DNA of 64,000 bases. Source: Chondrus crispus (lineage: Eukaryota > Rhodophyta > Florideophyceae > Gigartinales > Gigartinaceae). The notes beneath the pieces were generated by a model. The model ran no database searches and was not told the DNA's origin. It saw nothing but the letters and a program-made list of their open reading frames with translations. A program made the translations under genes and the position numbers. Numbering within the stretch: the stretch's first letter is position 1; each line of letters starts with the position of its first letter. Where the stretch lies: positions 31,098-95,097 of the forward strand of contig NW_005179225.1 in assembly GCF_000350225.1 (NCBI RefSeq), in the 5' to 3' direction. Below, in pieces: positions 33,533 to 46,436 of this stretch.

Positions 33533-35925
33533 GAACAGGAAGAGACCTCTCCTCCGAAGTGAACGCGGTCGTTCACTCTTGAGGAGGGGCCCCCAACCGC
33601 TTTGTCTCCGCGTAGTTAACACGTCGCGTTTAGGAACAGATGACGCGGGCGGACGGACAGATGCACTCGACCGAGGGTGGCAAACGAAAGCGCGAGACGC
33701 CAAAACGTATTGACCGTCGAGCTCATCGAACACGACCGACGTCGTCGACAAAGCGCGAAAAGCGAAGACAGTACGGACTGTACAACGAAAATGGCACGCT
33801 CTGGAACATCGAGTACAGGAAGGGAGGACACGATCTCCCAAGAAACGCGAACGCGTCACGATAACACCCGCCGATAGGGTGCTCGAATCGGAAAGCAAGA
33901 ACGACGCCAAGACGTATGGACAGTCCAAGCTTACTACGCGACACACCAATACCAAGCGGCACGAACCGCGGGCAGCTCAATGTGTCGCGTAGTCACCAAC
34001 GAGAGGCAGGAGGGCGGCGCCACCCTCCTAACCAGGAATGGACGCGAGCGGTCGCGATGAGCTCCACGCGTAGGAAGACTCATGATCCCGCGACCGCGCA
34101 CGACCGAAGAGGTACCAATGGGAAAAGGGCGGGCCTACAAGAACTAAAAAGCCGCAGGGGTCGCCCAAACCCCAAGTCAATCCGTTACCACGTATCCAAA
34201 ATAATTTGGGGGAACGGACCGAAAATGGGTGAAAAATAATGTCCGAATGACACTGTATGCCAAGCCCCGGCCGCCGAGTGCCTGGCAACAAACCGCTGCC
34301 ACCCCCCCTCAAAAATAATCAAAAACAAAGGGGTGACGTACAGTGGGGCAAGACGAACGTGCGCACGTACGCATACAACCGACAGGACAAGTGTCGACAG
34401 GAGCGACACGCAATCGGACAGCGGAGGTCAGCGCGCGGAGCAAGCTGCCCTTCGCTGGGGTAAGAGCCATCCCGCACTGAGAGGGCACCGGAGCGGAGAC
34501 CCAGACTCCTCCCCCGGGCGAATACGCAGACACAGGCGCGCTCGTGCTGCCCAAAGGGCCAACGACGAGGCTGTCGCAACTTACCGAACCACCGCGCGCG
34601 CGCCCGACTCCGGGTCCCGAAAAGTCGCCCGGATTTCCTCCCTCGGGGTCGGAGGGCACACGGGCGTCCTCCTTACGTCAGGCAGACGAGAAATGCCACC
34701 ATTGCAAACCGCTTACCCGAGTAACACGCCACGAACACCTCCCCGCACAGTACGGGAACGAATCATGAGGGCGACAAATCGACCGCGATCGTGACACCAG
34801 CGCGCTAGGGACGCAACTCCTCGCGACGCGCACACAACCCAACTCCCCCTTATCTTCCGCACCAACACACCGGCGCGTCTCCGTTCGGGCCGCCCGAGGC
34901 GGGCTACGACGCAGATTCAACGACTCGCCGTACCACCGCGCACGCGTCAAGAAATACTCAAGCAAGGCCATCGCCGGGCGACCGTCTTCGGGCCACGAAA
35001 GGTAGCTCCGGCCTTACCTAAGACGCGTGCAGCTCGCGCTGTCCGCGCCTTCTTCTGAGGGTGCCCCCCTCTAGAGGGGCACAACTCCCCCTCTTCCTTT
35101 CAGTATGCAGCGTCGCCGGCGCACCCTCCCGCACCGCGCGGGCACGCGTCAAAAGGGCATAGGCCAGACCATCGTCGCGAGCCCCACCAACTCTTCGCCG
35201 TGCGACTGGGGGACGCGTACGCGCACGCATACACCCAATCCCCTTGAAGCCTCGAAAGGCGAGGTACGCGTGAATGGGGAGGCTAAGTCGCCCGCGAAGG
35301 ATGACCCAGCGCGGTAGGCGACACTGAACGCGGAGAGGAGGAGCCGAAGAACGAGGTTCGAGACACGCGTTCAGAGGCAAACCGACGCCCCGCGGCTCCC
35401 TTCGGACGGGAGCGGGACAGCGCGCGGCTAGGACCGGTGAGAACGCGTGGCATGGCGGATTCTCCGGACGAAGAACCGGGATCCCTCTCCCACCTCATGG
35501 GACGGCGCGGGACGAAGGAAGACGCCGAGGGCGCCACCCGGACTCCCCCGCGCCAGAGATGGAAAGGTGAGATCGGGACAGGACATCTCACATCGATGAC
35601 GGGCCGCGGGAGGAGTTATACTAATTTACGAGGACATCGATGCGGAGAAAGGGAGCTTCGAAGCTTAACTCACGCGGTCGACGGGGAACCGATCCCCCGC
35701 CCTCCCCCTTCTGGTGGGGAGGGGCAGAAAGCGGTCGTAATCGCGGAGACAGCGCAACGCGCGGAATGACACGGACGTCAGCCTCAAACTCCCTGTCCAC
35801 ATCTCCGGAGAATGGGGACGGGAAGACGCGTAGCCTAAAGACCAAAGCGGGGAGAGACGGTGCTACTATTTTACGAAGATGAACGGGACGAGGACGGAAC
35901 CTTGGAGTCTAATAGGGCCGCCCGA
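33533..35925. other. E2 spacer between pol and antisense gene
   Basis: No supported gene; the many short GC-rich frames lack motifs. Unlike E1 there is no regular hairpin array, but isolated hairpins occur, for example GTGCCCC...GGGGCAC near 35058-35080 and CCCTCCCC...GGGGAGGG near 35700-35725. These may be remnants or precursors of the E1 array. Confidence 0.5.
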
Positions 35926-38503
35926 TTAATGGCTCGGGCCGTCAGGCGTCTCCGCCGGATCGGCGACGCGGGAAGGATGAGGACAGTAGCTCGGGTGCTG
36001 GGGCACCTTTGTCCTTCGCTCCTCCAACGAGGGCATAGTGACTTCACTGTGCCGTGGCCAAGCGCAGGCCGACGCGCCATGAGGGTCACCCTCCCCGGCG
36101 TGAACGGAATTGTATCTTTGTCCGGCGTAAGGGTCCGGCATTATGGGACGTGACGCGGGCGCGCCAGAGTGGCGAGCAAACGCGACTCCTCGCTGTGCCG
36201 CGGCACGGAGTTCGTCTCGCTCGCAGCGGTATCGGTCACGATACGCCACCGCCCGCTCGAGGGCCTCGGACTGTCGAAGGGACGATTTACGGAAGTCGTC
36301 CAAGGCCTCCCGAGTGCGGTGGAGGTCCGCCGCATGGGCTTTTCGCTCTGCATCGATACGATTCGCTTCGGCGCTGCCCGTAAGGTACCAGCTGGCGAGG
36401 GTGCTTAGCAACCCGCCCACCTTCCAAACGCGTTGGGATGCCGTACCGAGGGGGCGAGTCAATTCCGGAATCGCCGAGATATCCCCCGAGGACAATATGA
36501 GCTGCGGCGTCGCGGAAGAGGGCAAAGGTCCTTGCCGTGCCAAGTTCAAAGGGGGTACGGGCGGAACCTCCCACGCGTATTGACGAAATAGACCGGACGT
36601 ATTGGGTGACTGTAAGTGGGTTAAGCGCGACGGCACGAAAGCCGAGGTGTCGTGGTCCACCTCTCGGTACCGCTTCCGCTGAGCCTCGCCACGAGCGAAG
36701 CCCACACCGGCCACTCTCCCCGAGACGGTCGGCGAGGACTGGGGAGAGGCCGGCTTCGCTACGAAAGAGTCGGACCACGGGTCGTACAGTAGAGAGGAAC
36801 TTTGCTCGCCCGTGGTGTAATGGGTCCACGGGCGCCGCGTACGCTCAGGCACCTGGCCCGCGCGATGCATGAGCGAAAGTACGGACGCGAAGCTCCACGT
36901 CGCGTGTTTGGAATGCGTCTCTAAAGGATGTAGGGGCACGTCGGGGAGGTCGACGGGGACCCTCCCGAGAAACGCGAGGACCCCGATGGGTTGGACAAAC
37001 ACGCGTCGGTTGACATGGACCTCGGTCATAAACGCGCTCCCTAGGGCCCATGCCCACTCACACTCGACGTTGTACATCAATTCAGCGTAGGCCGGGTGCC
37101 GGGGGTCGGAGCACACAAACCCGAAATGCTTTAAAGCATATGGAAGGTGCGGGTGGACCCCGAAGGATGGAGGGGACTTCCGCAGCGTCTCCGGCAGTAC
37201 GGGGAAGTCCCTTGCAGTGAGGCCGTGCTCAAAGGACGCCGATCTAAAACCCGACCGTCCTCTTCCTCGCAATGGCGGTATGTTGCCCAATCGTGGGGCG
37301 ACACCGCAATGGCGTGAAGCCGCATAAGTGAGCAAGCGGATTTTTGCAAGGCCACGCGGGTCTTTGAATACGCGTACGGTCGAGGGCTAACGAATAGCTC
37401 CTTCACTTCCGACAACACGAAACGCCGCCGGTCGTCAGGGAAACGACCGAACAAGTGTTCAGCCATACGATCTACATACGAAACCTCACCGATGCTGTAC
37501 ACGAAGGACCTGTCCCCGGAGATCGCGTCGGGGAGTTGATACGGGACTCCTCACCTTCACTCGTCAACCTTTCGAGGACGAGGCCGGCTTCGTCCACGCG
37601 ACCTGCCTCGTAGATGCGCCGAACACGCATGAGGTCAGGACGCAAGGAGTCGCGGGATAGTATTTCGGCCAGCGTGATCCCCGATCGGGCGTGCCGACGA
37701 CACGGGAACCGCAGTCGCTCTACCGGTAACGACAGCGAGCGCTCCAGAGGAGCACCAAACCACCGCGTGGTGTCGTCGGCCAACTCCGCGCCGGCGTCGA
37801 GCATGCCCCGACACTTCGGTGGCAGGGCGCCGAGCTGTCGACAGCTCCCCCACGCCCCATAAGACCCACTGCGCGGCTCGTAAACCGCGTTAGCGCGCTC
37901 TGCATCGGGTGACCGCACGGAAGCGGACCCGCTGGCGACCGCTCGGGCGTCTTCTCCTCCCTTCTGTACGGTGCCCATCGAAGGGGCCGGACGGAACTCA
38001 ACCGATGACGCGGACCCGGAAGGTCCGCGCCACTTTTGGAAAGGCGGCAATGCGGGCGCCGCGGAAGGAACGAACCCCTCTACGCGAAGGGGAAGGGTGA
38101 CGGAGACCCCAGCGGAGGCCGGGACGGGTACCTTACGCGGGAGGACGCAGGCCCCAGGGAACGGCGGAAGTGCGAGGGGTGCCACGGAGGAACCCCCACA
38201 CGAAGGGAACAGCGGGGAGTCGACAGCGGGATGACCCGCGGGAAGAGGAGACATGAGGACCACGCGGAAACCCGCGTACGGGCGAGAAGGGTGAACAGCG
38301 TCCGCACCGATGTGCAGGAAGAAGCCGATGAAGGCGAAGGAAAGGGGTGCGCGGATGAAGACCGAGACGCAGACAGGGGAGAGGCGATCACGGAGTACAG
38401 CGGGGACGTAAGGGGGGCAAGGTCGATCGGTGGACGGCGCCGAAGACAACGCCGGATCAAAGGAGAACAGGACCAAGGCTCGGGAAGCGACCGGGTCGGA
38501 CAT
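35926..38503 (-). pseudogene. E2 antisense gene, broken homologue of the E1 antisense ORF
   Basis: Three minus-strand pieces, 38503-37472, 37502-37131 and 37335-35926, in the same order as the E1 protein, with frame changes near 37490 and 37250. It starts MSDP, close to the polypurine tract. Shared landmarks: ATRWFG/TTRWFG, the VSPRPYA-VALQKS-LMRLHA core (33 of 45 residues identical by my count), EWAW, FVQP, YTTG, the W.VGGL segment, the charged coiled coil and the DPYAG tail. The N-terminal low-complexity part is not alignable. Conservation of residues across this DNA divergence means the antisense frame was under protein-level selection. Confidence 0.8.
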
Positions 38504-38513
38504 GGCTCTCTCT

Positions 38514-38524
38514 TAAGGAGGGGG
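38514..38524 (+). promoter_or_regulatory. E2 polypurine tract
   Basis: AAGGAGGGGG followed by CCG and the 3' LTR, matching the position of the E1 tract. Confidence 0.7.
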
Positions 38525-38527
38525 CCG

Positions 38528-39190
38528 TGTGGCATAACGGCGGTTCGCAATTAGATTTAGATAAGATCAATACGAACCACACACGCGCACACGTGTACCC
38601 CCACGTGTACGGAGCACACGCGACCACACGCGTACACGTGTAGGAGGTGCGTACCACCGCGCGCACAGTACGCGTCTCACACGTGTGCTGTCAGCCCCGA
38701 CAGCTGACAGCATTATAGCGCGAGACGACCCGCGCTACAGTAAGTTACTGCAGCATACCGGTACTGTAGTATTATGATAGACACATTGTACACATTAAAT
38801 ACGAGCGCGACCGGCGACAGCGTAGGGGGACAAGCGCGGACTTGTCCACGACCTACCGCCTAGGTCCGTCTTCCAGCTTAACTAACTCGCGCGATCTGTC
38901 TTCGCGCGCGTTAACCGGGACAAAGCGGGTAGGGGACAGCCGCATACGCGAGCGAGCCTAGATCCGCCTCCGCCCGTCAGCGCTGGTACGTTACCCAGCG
39001 CTGCTCCGGGGAGTCGAGGCGTAGATCGGCCCGTGCGTACGCTCGTCCCCGACCGTCCCGCTCTACCACGCTACCAGGGCCCGCTTCCCTGTCTCGTTAG
39101 CTGTGTGATCTCCCCGTCTTCTCGCCCCTCGTACGGGGTCTACGTCGAGCTAAGTATACACTACTCTCCGTTGGGGGGTGTTATACTACA
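38528..39190 (+). repeat. E2 3' LTR
   Basis: 663 bp, TGTGGCATA...ATACTACA. Most differences from the 5' copy are transitions. The hairpin is at 38978-39003. Confidence 0.95.
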
Positions 39191-39510
39191 GGTCCGCCGC
39201 CTTATTGTACACTACACGAGCGACATTCGCGTCAGCCTAGTACGGAACCCCGCGGGTAGTGGTCGCGCGCAGCGAGCCGGATCCGCCTCCGCCCGTCGGT
39301 ACTTGATTGTTACCCAGTACCGCGCCGGGGCGTCGAGGCGTTGATCCGTTCCTACGCACGCGCGACCACCTCCGATCCCGCTCTACCACGCTACCCGGGC
39401 TCGCCCGGTTCCCATAGCCGGTGGTGCTTCCTTTCACCATCTTCCCCCAATCCGGGGTTTCCGTCGAGCTGTGAGCAAGCATCCTTCTCCGTGAGGGTGT
39501 TTATGCTACA
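39191..39510 (+). repeat. Solo LTR A, right half
   Basis: Resumes with GGTCC, contains the covarying hairpin at 39297-39322 and ends TTTATGCTACA. It is followed by AGAAC (39511-39515), a perfect 5-bp duplication of the bases before 25216. With E2 removed, the two halves form one LTR of about 660 bp without an internal region, so it is a solo LTR from recombination of an earlier element. Confidence 0.9.
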
Positions 39511-39515
39511 AGAAC

Positions 39516-41846
39516 TACTACGGGCCTCTTTGCGTGCTTTCGAAAATAACTTCAGGGTGTCCCAGCCCTTTCCCCAGTATCAGTAGGAAGTCCATCTCTC
39601 TTTTCCATTTCTACATAAAACTCGATAAGATGAGGTGGATTGCGCGTCTTGCCCAGGGCAAACTGCAAGAGATGGGACTGCCGCTCTAAGGCAATCCCAG
39701 TTTGGACGTTCTGGTGACTGTGGAGTAAGACTTCTACTATACCCGTGCACTGGCATTTGCGGACTGTGGCATGGTGTTCCCTAGCATGATAAGCCGTTTA
39801 CTCATGAAGTGAAACACAGTCACAAAAGTTGAGATTCTTGGACCGCAGGTCAGCATAACTCTGGCAATTTCGCAATCTGCATTTCAGTTAAGAGAGGTTA
39901 TTCTAGTCGACGTTGATGTGGATCGCCTCAAAACGGTTTGCGCAGGGGGAGAAGCGAAGGAACAACATCTCAAGAAAGACTAGTGGCAGAATCACGGCTC
40001 TCTCCCATGAGATTCATTGCTGTGATAGCTGTCAATATGACGCCACGAACGCAGGGGTCGCGAAGGTCAGGGTGATATGCGGATGGTCGGCGGTCGGTGG
40101 AGCTTGCGTACGACTTGGTGGTGATCCTTTACCAATTTCGGGGGCATGCACCGTGAAGCTGGGGTTGCTGTGAACATCTCCTGTTGGACATGACGTAAAC
40201 ACGGAAACGTGAAAGCACGGGTAGAAAGCGATTTTGGAAGCAAAAGGGGTAAGTCAGAAAACCAGGATCGTGTTGGCGGACATGGTGAATGGAATTTAAA
40301 TGAATGCGAGGAACCGGGCTGCCAGTGTGTGTTGTGTTTTATCAGTGTTAGGAAGGGCAGCGCATTTGAATCGAGCCCACGTCATGCAGCGGGCTCGCGA
40401 ATCGAGGGGAAAGAAGTGCGTCAAAGGGACAGAAGGCGGATGCGAAGCGAGAGTTGAGACGGAGGGGCGAAGGCGGGGCATTGTCAGCAAGCGAGAAGCG
40501 GAGGTGGAGTGCAAGGGCGAATTCGAAGACGAAGGAGCTCGTTCGAGAAAGTGGTAACGGCGGCGATCGATTCTGGGGAGGGGGCCGGGAATCGGGGTGT
40601 GTGGGAAATCGACGGCCTCTCCGGACACTGGCAATGGGTGTGCCTATCAATGTCAGTTGAAAGATGAAGCGGGACGGTAGCAGCTCCCTATTGGTGCGTT
40701 GTGCGAGAGTGCAAATATTTTAAGAAGATTTCCGAGTTCAGATACAGTAGCGCAAAGAAAAACTCCACCTTGTTTACACCCACTCCCCCTTCCAGCCGTA
40801 GTTTATGGACGAAAGGACTCAAGAAAGATGAAAGGCTAGACTTGTTCGGATTTTCGCCTTGTGCGGTACTGCCGCTTGTTCGTACCGTACTGTGAACAAC
40901 AAGCCTTAAGTAGATAACACTCGGAGCTTGGTAAACATGTCAGAAACCCCAAACTATGCTCTTAGTGACAACTGGACGACATAATGCATGGATACACTAA
41001 TCATGAGCGATAAAACCTATGGTAGCTAATATATCCACACGCCTGGGTGAATTGATGTGCGAGGTCGGAACACTGATATAAAACTCGGTACCATGTCCAA
41101 CGTAGCAACAAAAGGCCCACAATACATTTGCAATCCGTCAGACACCATATAAAAACAACAGGAACGTAATTACTCACAGCAGCCACAATGAAGAGGTGAG
41201 TTAGGAAGAACATTAATCAGAATTGGACACGAATGAACCATCATGATAAGTAAATTCAAACCCCCCTCTTGGTTCTTGATTGTCAATTCTGAACATCCCG
41301 ATCTCGTGGCATCACTATGCACGCTGAGTGGTACGGTAAAACCGACCAAGTCCTCAAGTACGACGGATGTCGAGTATTCGCTATTTCATTCCCACCACTT
41401 CCCTGAAATCGTGCATCCAACTCATGAATATTTCCGGTACAGATAGGGAGCTTGCTCAAGTAAGTACATGACCTCAATGCTTCTTAGCCGCTGCTCCAGT
41501 AGAGGGCATCAGTAGTCTGGGTTTCATTTCCAATGAAGGAAATAGTTTGATGTCCGACATACCTGATAATCCGCATATATCTGCCGACGGGGACGTTGTA
41601 GCTAAGCAGGGTACTGTCGATCCTCCCCCGACTGCATCCGCGGAGTCAGTAGCGACTAATATCGAGGCGTTAGAACGACTTAAGACATGTTTAAACTACA
41701 CAAAGGGTATGGAGCATGTCCTGATGAAAAAGAGAAACTTCGTCATGGAACTGGGCAAGGAGAAAATCAAATGAAATGACAGAAATACTATCTCTCCGTG
41801 AGAAGGTAAAATGCCCATTATTGGATATACTGTGTACAGACCCTCT
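39516..41846. other. No recognised gene; one short acidic ORF
   Basis: Anonymous sequence. A patch at 40290-40650 is richer in G and C and open on both strands without recognisable domains. At 41547-41774 (plus) a 75-codon frame encodes an acidic-to-basic peptide (start MMSDIPDN, end GKEKIK) of protein-like composition that could be the N-terminus of a lost transposon protein. Nothing else can be supported. Confidence 0.3.
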
Positions 41847-42467
41847 TGTAGCATAAACCGCCGGTCGTGATGGGGGTTTAGCTAGGTTCGCGTAAGGCCT
41901 GTGTTAACGCGAGAAAGAGAAAAACACACAAACTCCAGGACGAACGTGGGCAGTGGTAGCGTGTTAGAGCGGTGTGGAGCGGACGCGGGCGCGTACGCCC
42001 TAGAGCGGATCGACGCGCTCTATGCCCCGCGGCAGCGCTAGTTAGAGTTCTAGCGCCGACGGGTGGAGGCGGATCAGGCTCGCTCGCGTACTTGTCGCAA
42101 CCGCAACCCGCGTTAGTTCTTGGTTAACGCGCTCGCGTTAAGAGAACGCGTTTAGAATAAGCGGAAGGGGTTAGACCTGCGGCGGAGGATCTGGTACCAA
42201 GTACGTGCTTGTCCTTCTCCTCCCTCCGCCGCCGGTCGCCCTGTCGTTTAATATGCAAGTAAATAATCTATCGTAACATACTACAGTATCTATCTAGTGG
42301 CTTACAAGGTAAGCTCACGCGCCTTACTACGGATCGCCCCGCCGTACTCGTGCACAGCGAGCAGCAAAGGCGTACTTACTGCCGCGCTCGCACGCGCTGT
42401 AACACGTGTCATGGGTGTACAGTAGCCGCCCCCAGCAGTAAATAATCACTTTCGCGATTATGCTACA
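41847..42467 (-). repeat. Solo LTR B (opposite orientation)
   Basis: TGTAGCATAAA...TTATGCTACA, 621 bp, flanked by perfect CCTCT duplications (41842-41846 and 42468-42472). It belongs to the E1/E2 LTR superfamily read on the minus strand: the GGAGGCGGATC and GGCGACCGG boxes and the hairpin at 42031-42060 (AGCGCTA/TAGCGC) are recognisable. No internal region, so a solo LTR. Confidence 0.9.
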
Positions 42468-42472
42468 CCTCT

Positions 42473-45292
42473 GTAAGGCCCTCCATCATGGCAGTCCGGT
42501 GAAGAAAACGGATATGAAAAGTCGTCGACACCGCTGAAAGGAGGCCCGTCGCAGAAACAACACGCACTGTACTGAAACCCAGTGGACGGGTATTTGTATT
42601 CACATATGTACGGTACTTAACTGGATGGTACACTGTGTTTAAAGAAACGTGTTTCAGCAGGTCTCAAAACTCTTACGTCATCATGAAGGACATGAAGACT
42701 TTGGTAAGATATCGAGGGAGTGACATCCCTCGGAAGCTTGTACAGAGAAAAGATGGAATTAAGGGGGATTGGGGGATTATATCTTCAGCAGAACATTGAA
42801 CAGGTCCACTGGCGGTTCCGTCATAGTCATTAATGAAATATTTATGGTTTGGAAGCCACAAAATCAATCTGGTATTCCCTATTATCTTGTGAATGGTCCT
42901 ATATCGCTTCGCCTGAAGACACGTAGTTGACCGAGTGGGGTTTAAAGCGGCTTAGAGCATTAAACGTCGGAAAGAATGTCCTACTTTTGCTTTGGAGGAC
43001 AAAACTGGGATGAGCAAGTGACCGAAATCCGAGAATACGTCCAACCACGTTGACGTCCGCCATCATTCTTTAAAGGATGAGACCCTGAAGAGAATTCTGA
43101 GATTTCGTATTGCAAATCCGAACAGATGCTTGACTACTTAATGAAAACCGTTTAACCACCGAGCGTGTGAAGGTTCTGTGTGAAACTTTGTATGTTAATG
43201 ACATTATTCTGCGGAACTGAAATGAAACAGCGGTGTTATGAATCGAACCTCACTCTGCCGCCACGTAAGAAGGAAGTTCTGCTATATGTTGCCGGTCATC
43301 AGTCAGATGATTGGGTAGATTATCGCGCACTAATTTCTTAGGAAAAGACTAAAGTCATTTTGTCATTCTCATGCTAAGTACAATAGTCTCTTGTGATTAA
43401 TGCAGGACTTTGATTTTAAAAGGTCACAAAGAGTTTTGACTACAGTAATTCACAGATGCGCTTAACGCAAATGCGCAGAAAACCTAATAGCTGGTTGAAT
43501 TCCATTAAGGTAATAAAGCTCTTGCAGAGGGGCTAGTAGTCAACATAGTATATATACTGTTTTCTATGTGTTTTTGGGCTACAGTAAACCCGGTAAGACT
43601 CAAAATAATCCCACTTTGAAGCAGAAAATTTGTCAAAAAGGCAAGATCTGGATTTCTTTTAGAATTCGGCAATTTCTATGCTGCTTGCAGACGAAGGTTT
43701 TACAGGGCTGGGAGAACATATACTGCCTAAGATCAGGTTGGGGTCTTTCTGAGTACTGGTGCTCAGCGCACCAATTTATCGTCTGCCCCACTCATGGTTA
43801 AGTAATTTCTGTTCGTAGTCCAATAAACCTACCTAAAATCGAAGTACCATCACTAGCAAGCTCATAACGCCACATCAAGGTATGAAATGTTCTGGTCACA
43901 GACCTTTGTCACCTACAAAGTGACTTCGAATGACTAGTTCAAGATATGCTTAGATAACATAAATTACTACGAACGCAGTAGGCAGGTGAGAGAGAATTGT
44001 CTAGCAGAATGCAAGTCTCAAAACTATTTCTAGATTAACTTTCAGTCTTGGGTGTCGATGAGTGGCACCATCAACACCAACGGCAGTGGCACTGCATAAA
44101 CTTTTAAAGCACCCCGTAATCTTTTTGCCGCTGAGAACCGGTTTCATGTTCTTGGATCGCAGGAAATCGTTTCATGTCCTGAGATTGCCGCTATTACACT
44201 TCGACTCATCCAGAACATCTTGCAAATTCGCACTCCATCGCGATACGGACTACAGAACACAAAAAGTACTCGAACACGCGCAACGTAGCAAGTTGATGAT
44301 AAACTGTTGTTGAACTAAATACTCGACATAGACGTCGTCGTCATTCTGCCTAGGCACAGAACGTTTTAATGAATAACAAGTATGTGCACAAATCTTTCAG
44401 TAAATCCTTGATTTTTATCTTACGCTTGGTTCCTGTTTTACCTTGATATCGGCATGTAAACACGCCAACGCTCGTTGGACCTGGTTATTGCTCTAGCAAG
44501 ACTGTCTTTCACGCAAGATCAGCCAATTTGGCGTAATGTAACCATGTTGCCATCGGCTTCACTTGCTTTACCGTTGCAGCACAGCCAAATATCCTGCCAC
44601 GTTGGTTCTAATAATTTGGCAGCGCGTCTTCCTTCTGAAAGCTTTCGCGAAGTACAGTACTCAGTCCTCTTTTCTTTTGCTAACTATTATTTAAGTAGAT
44701 CCGCCAGTAAACCTCGAGCGTGGTTTAAGCCATCGAAGCATCATCTTCTCCCGAAAGCCAATATTTTCCTCTTTCGCCCTGCTCACCACCAGACATGGCA
44801 GCAATCGGTAGCATGCACGACCTATATAATCCAAGGATAAATCCTTCTTCTGCTGTGCAGGAAGCTGTTCTGCACTTCATGCAATTATTACGTACAGAAA
44901 CAGAGATTTCAAGAGGAGCTAATCATGTAGACACTTGTCCATTCCAGAACACAAAGTAAAGAACTGTCACCACAACCAATACAACACTTCTAATAAACTC
45001 TGAAAGTATGTGCACCACCCCCAACCACCATGACCAGATTGAACAACCGTGCTTTTAGTAGCACACAAGCATACCCCGCCTGCGTACAAATTATTGTATG
45101 GCGGAGTTCCTCAGTAGTAGCCTCTCTCCGCGTATTAAAGCAAACGGTATAGGCATATCCTGGAAAAGATTGCTTCTCTCAACCCAACTGCTACAGACTC
45201 AACCATTTTGTTGCTGGAGGTTTACAATAAATAAACTGCTTATTACGGAACTTAAGACTACAGAATGGAAAACATAATTTCATAGCTCATTT
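42473..45292. other. AT-rich stretch without supported genes
   Basis: About 40% GC with stops in all frames. The longest open frame is 44475-44840 plus (121 codons), without recognisable motif. Probably old transposon debris. Confidence 0.35.
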
Positions 45293-45752
45293 TGATCCAA
45301 TATTGCAAGGATGCTGGATGTGAGCTCGCCGTAGACAGCCTGCACTTCCACATCGGGGGGGCAGACCTGCGTCGAATGCGAGCGGAATTTCCTTCCGATC
45401 TAGAAGGGTGCTAGAAGCCAAGCTTCCAGTTTCAAATCTTTCCTGTCGGTTGTATCCAGAGTTTTCTGTTCTTCCTGTTCTTCATAATCTCTGGTGGAGC
45501 TACGGTTCTGTTATTAAGAACGGATCCGAGTGTAAAGTTTTGTGCCCATGGTGAGGAGAGCCTGTCTTACATTATCCAGTAGTCATCTCTCCCGTTACGA
45601 TGCATTCCGAAGTTGCCCATCCTTCTTGATTTCTTGCTACAGCGGAATCTATTTTGTGGAGTAATACATCTCCTCTAATACAGTATTACGTCCTGTCTTA
45701 CAGTACTACATCATCTCTCTTGATTCCGCATCAATGATTCAGATATATTGAC
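45293..45752 (-). repeat. C1 3' LTR
   Basis: Aligns with 50493-50956 over its full length with many substitutions (shared: GATGCATTCCG/GATACATTCCG, CATCTCCTCT, CAGTACTAC, CATCTCTCTTGATT). Confidence 0.8.
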
Positions 45753-45849
45753 ACTTCTTGTCTTTAAAGAATCAACTTTTTAATCGTGTGGAGCTTACTA
45801 CATGTCGCTCAAGGGAATGGTTGAGTTTGTTGGTTTGAAGTAATGTCGT

Positions 45850-46153
45850 AAGGGCTCTTTTCCACTTATTTTTGTAAGTGCATGTGCGGGGTTGTGTATA
45901 CTCTTGATAAGACTAATGCTCGAGATAGTCATTGCGTCGTATGCTTCCCTTGTGGATGAAATATCTGCCATGGTCTGATTTTGCGTTGTGTTTTCTTTCT
46001 CGTGAGTACATCGAAAAATATTTTCGAACTCGTCAACATGAGCAATAGCAATGGTCTGGCCATTAATCTTTGTAAGTTACGCTTGATAAGAAAATAATTG
46101 CCGAAACCATTTGCATAAGCCAGAGATTCAGCTGCCATGCTCGATCTAGCCAC
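45850..46153 (-). pseudogene. C1 RNase H fragment
   Basis: Minus-strand frame with SSMAAESLAYANGF followed by LLMLTSSKIFFDVLT. In copia-type RNase H this is the '..aE..A...' helix followed by 'mTDSkslfd'; here the catalytic Asp position reads Ser (TSS for TDS) and a later lysine codon has become a stop or been replaced. Inactive remnant. Confidence 0.6.
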
Positions 46154-46436
46154 GCGGTTAGAATTGTGAGAAGGGCAGTGAATAATACATCAGTGGTTGA
46201 ACTTGTCCGCTAAAAGTATGATGAAGCCGAGCTGAGTACTGTAGTCATGATTGTTTTGAAAAGAGGAGTCGGTGTATGTCACAATGAAGAGTGAGCTCAA
46301 AATCAAGCTTGACGTATGAAAGTTTCATGTGTGGCGTTCTGTGAAGGTGTGCTTCAATTTTGTAATTTAATTGAGCGATTCCTCAGAGAAAAGACTTTCC
46401 GTTCTCTAGGTCGCCAGCGACACTGCACAGGCAATG

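Larger units (their letters stand above)
25563..39190 (+). mobile_element. E2: decayed chromovirus related to E1, nested in solo LTR A
   Basis: A 13.6-kb element with the same order as E1: LTR, primer-binding site, gag, -1 frameshift signal, pol, spacer, antisense gene, polypurine tract, LTR. Flanked by a perfect 5-bp target duplication GGTCC (25558-25562 and 39191-39195). The two LTRs differ at roughly 20-25 positions by eye, so it is older than E1. All three genes carry stops and frameshifts. The proteins are clearly homologous to E1 but the DNA is well diverged, so E1 and E2 are sister families rather than copies of one. Confidence 0.95.

Noticed and set aside
39516..45292. Further coding genes between solo LTR A and C1
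   Set aside because: Frames are short, overlap on both strands and lack motifs; composition is that of decayed DNA.
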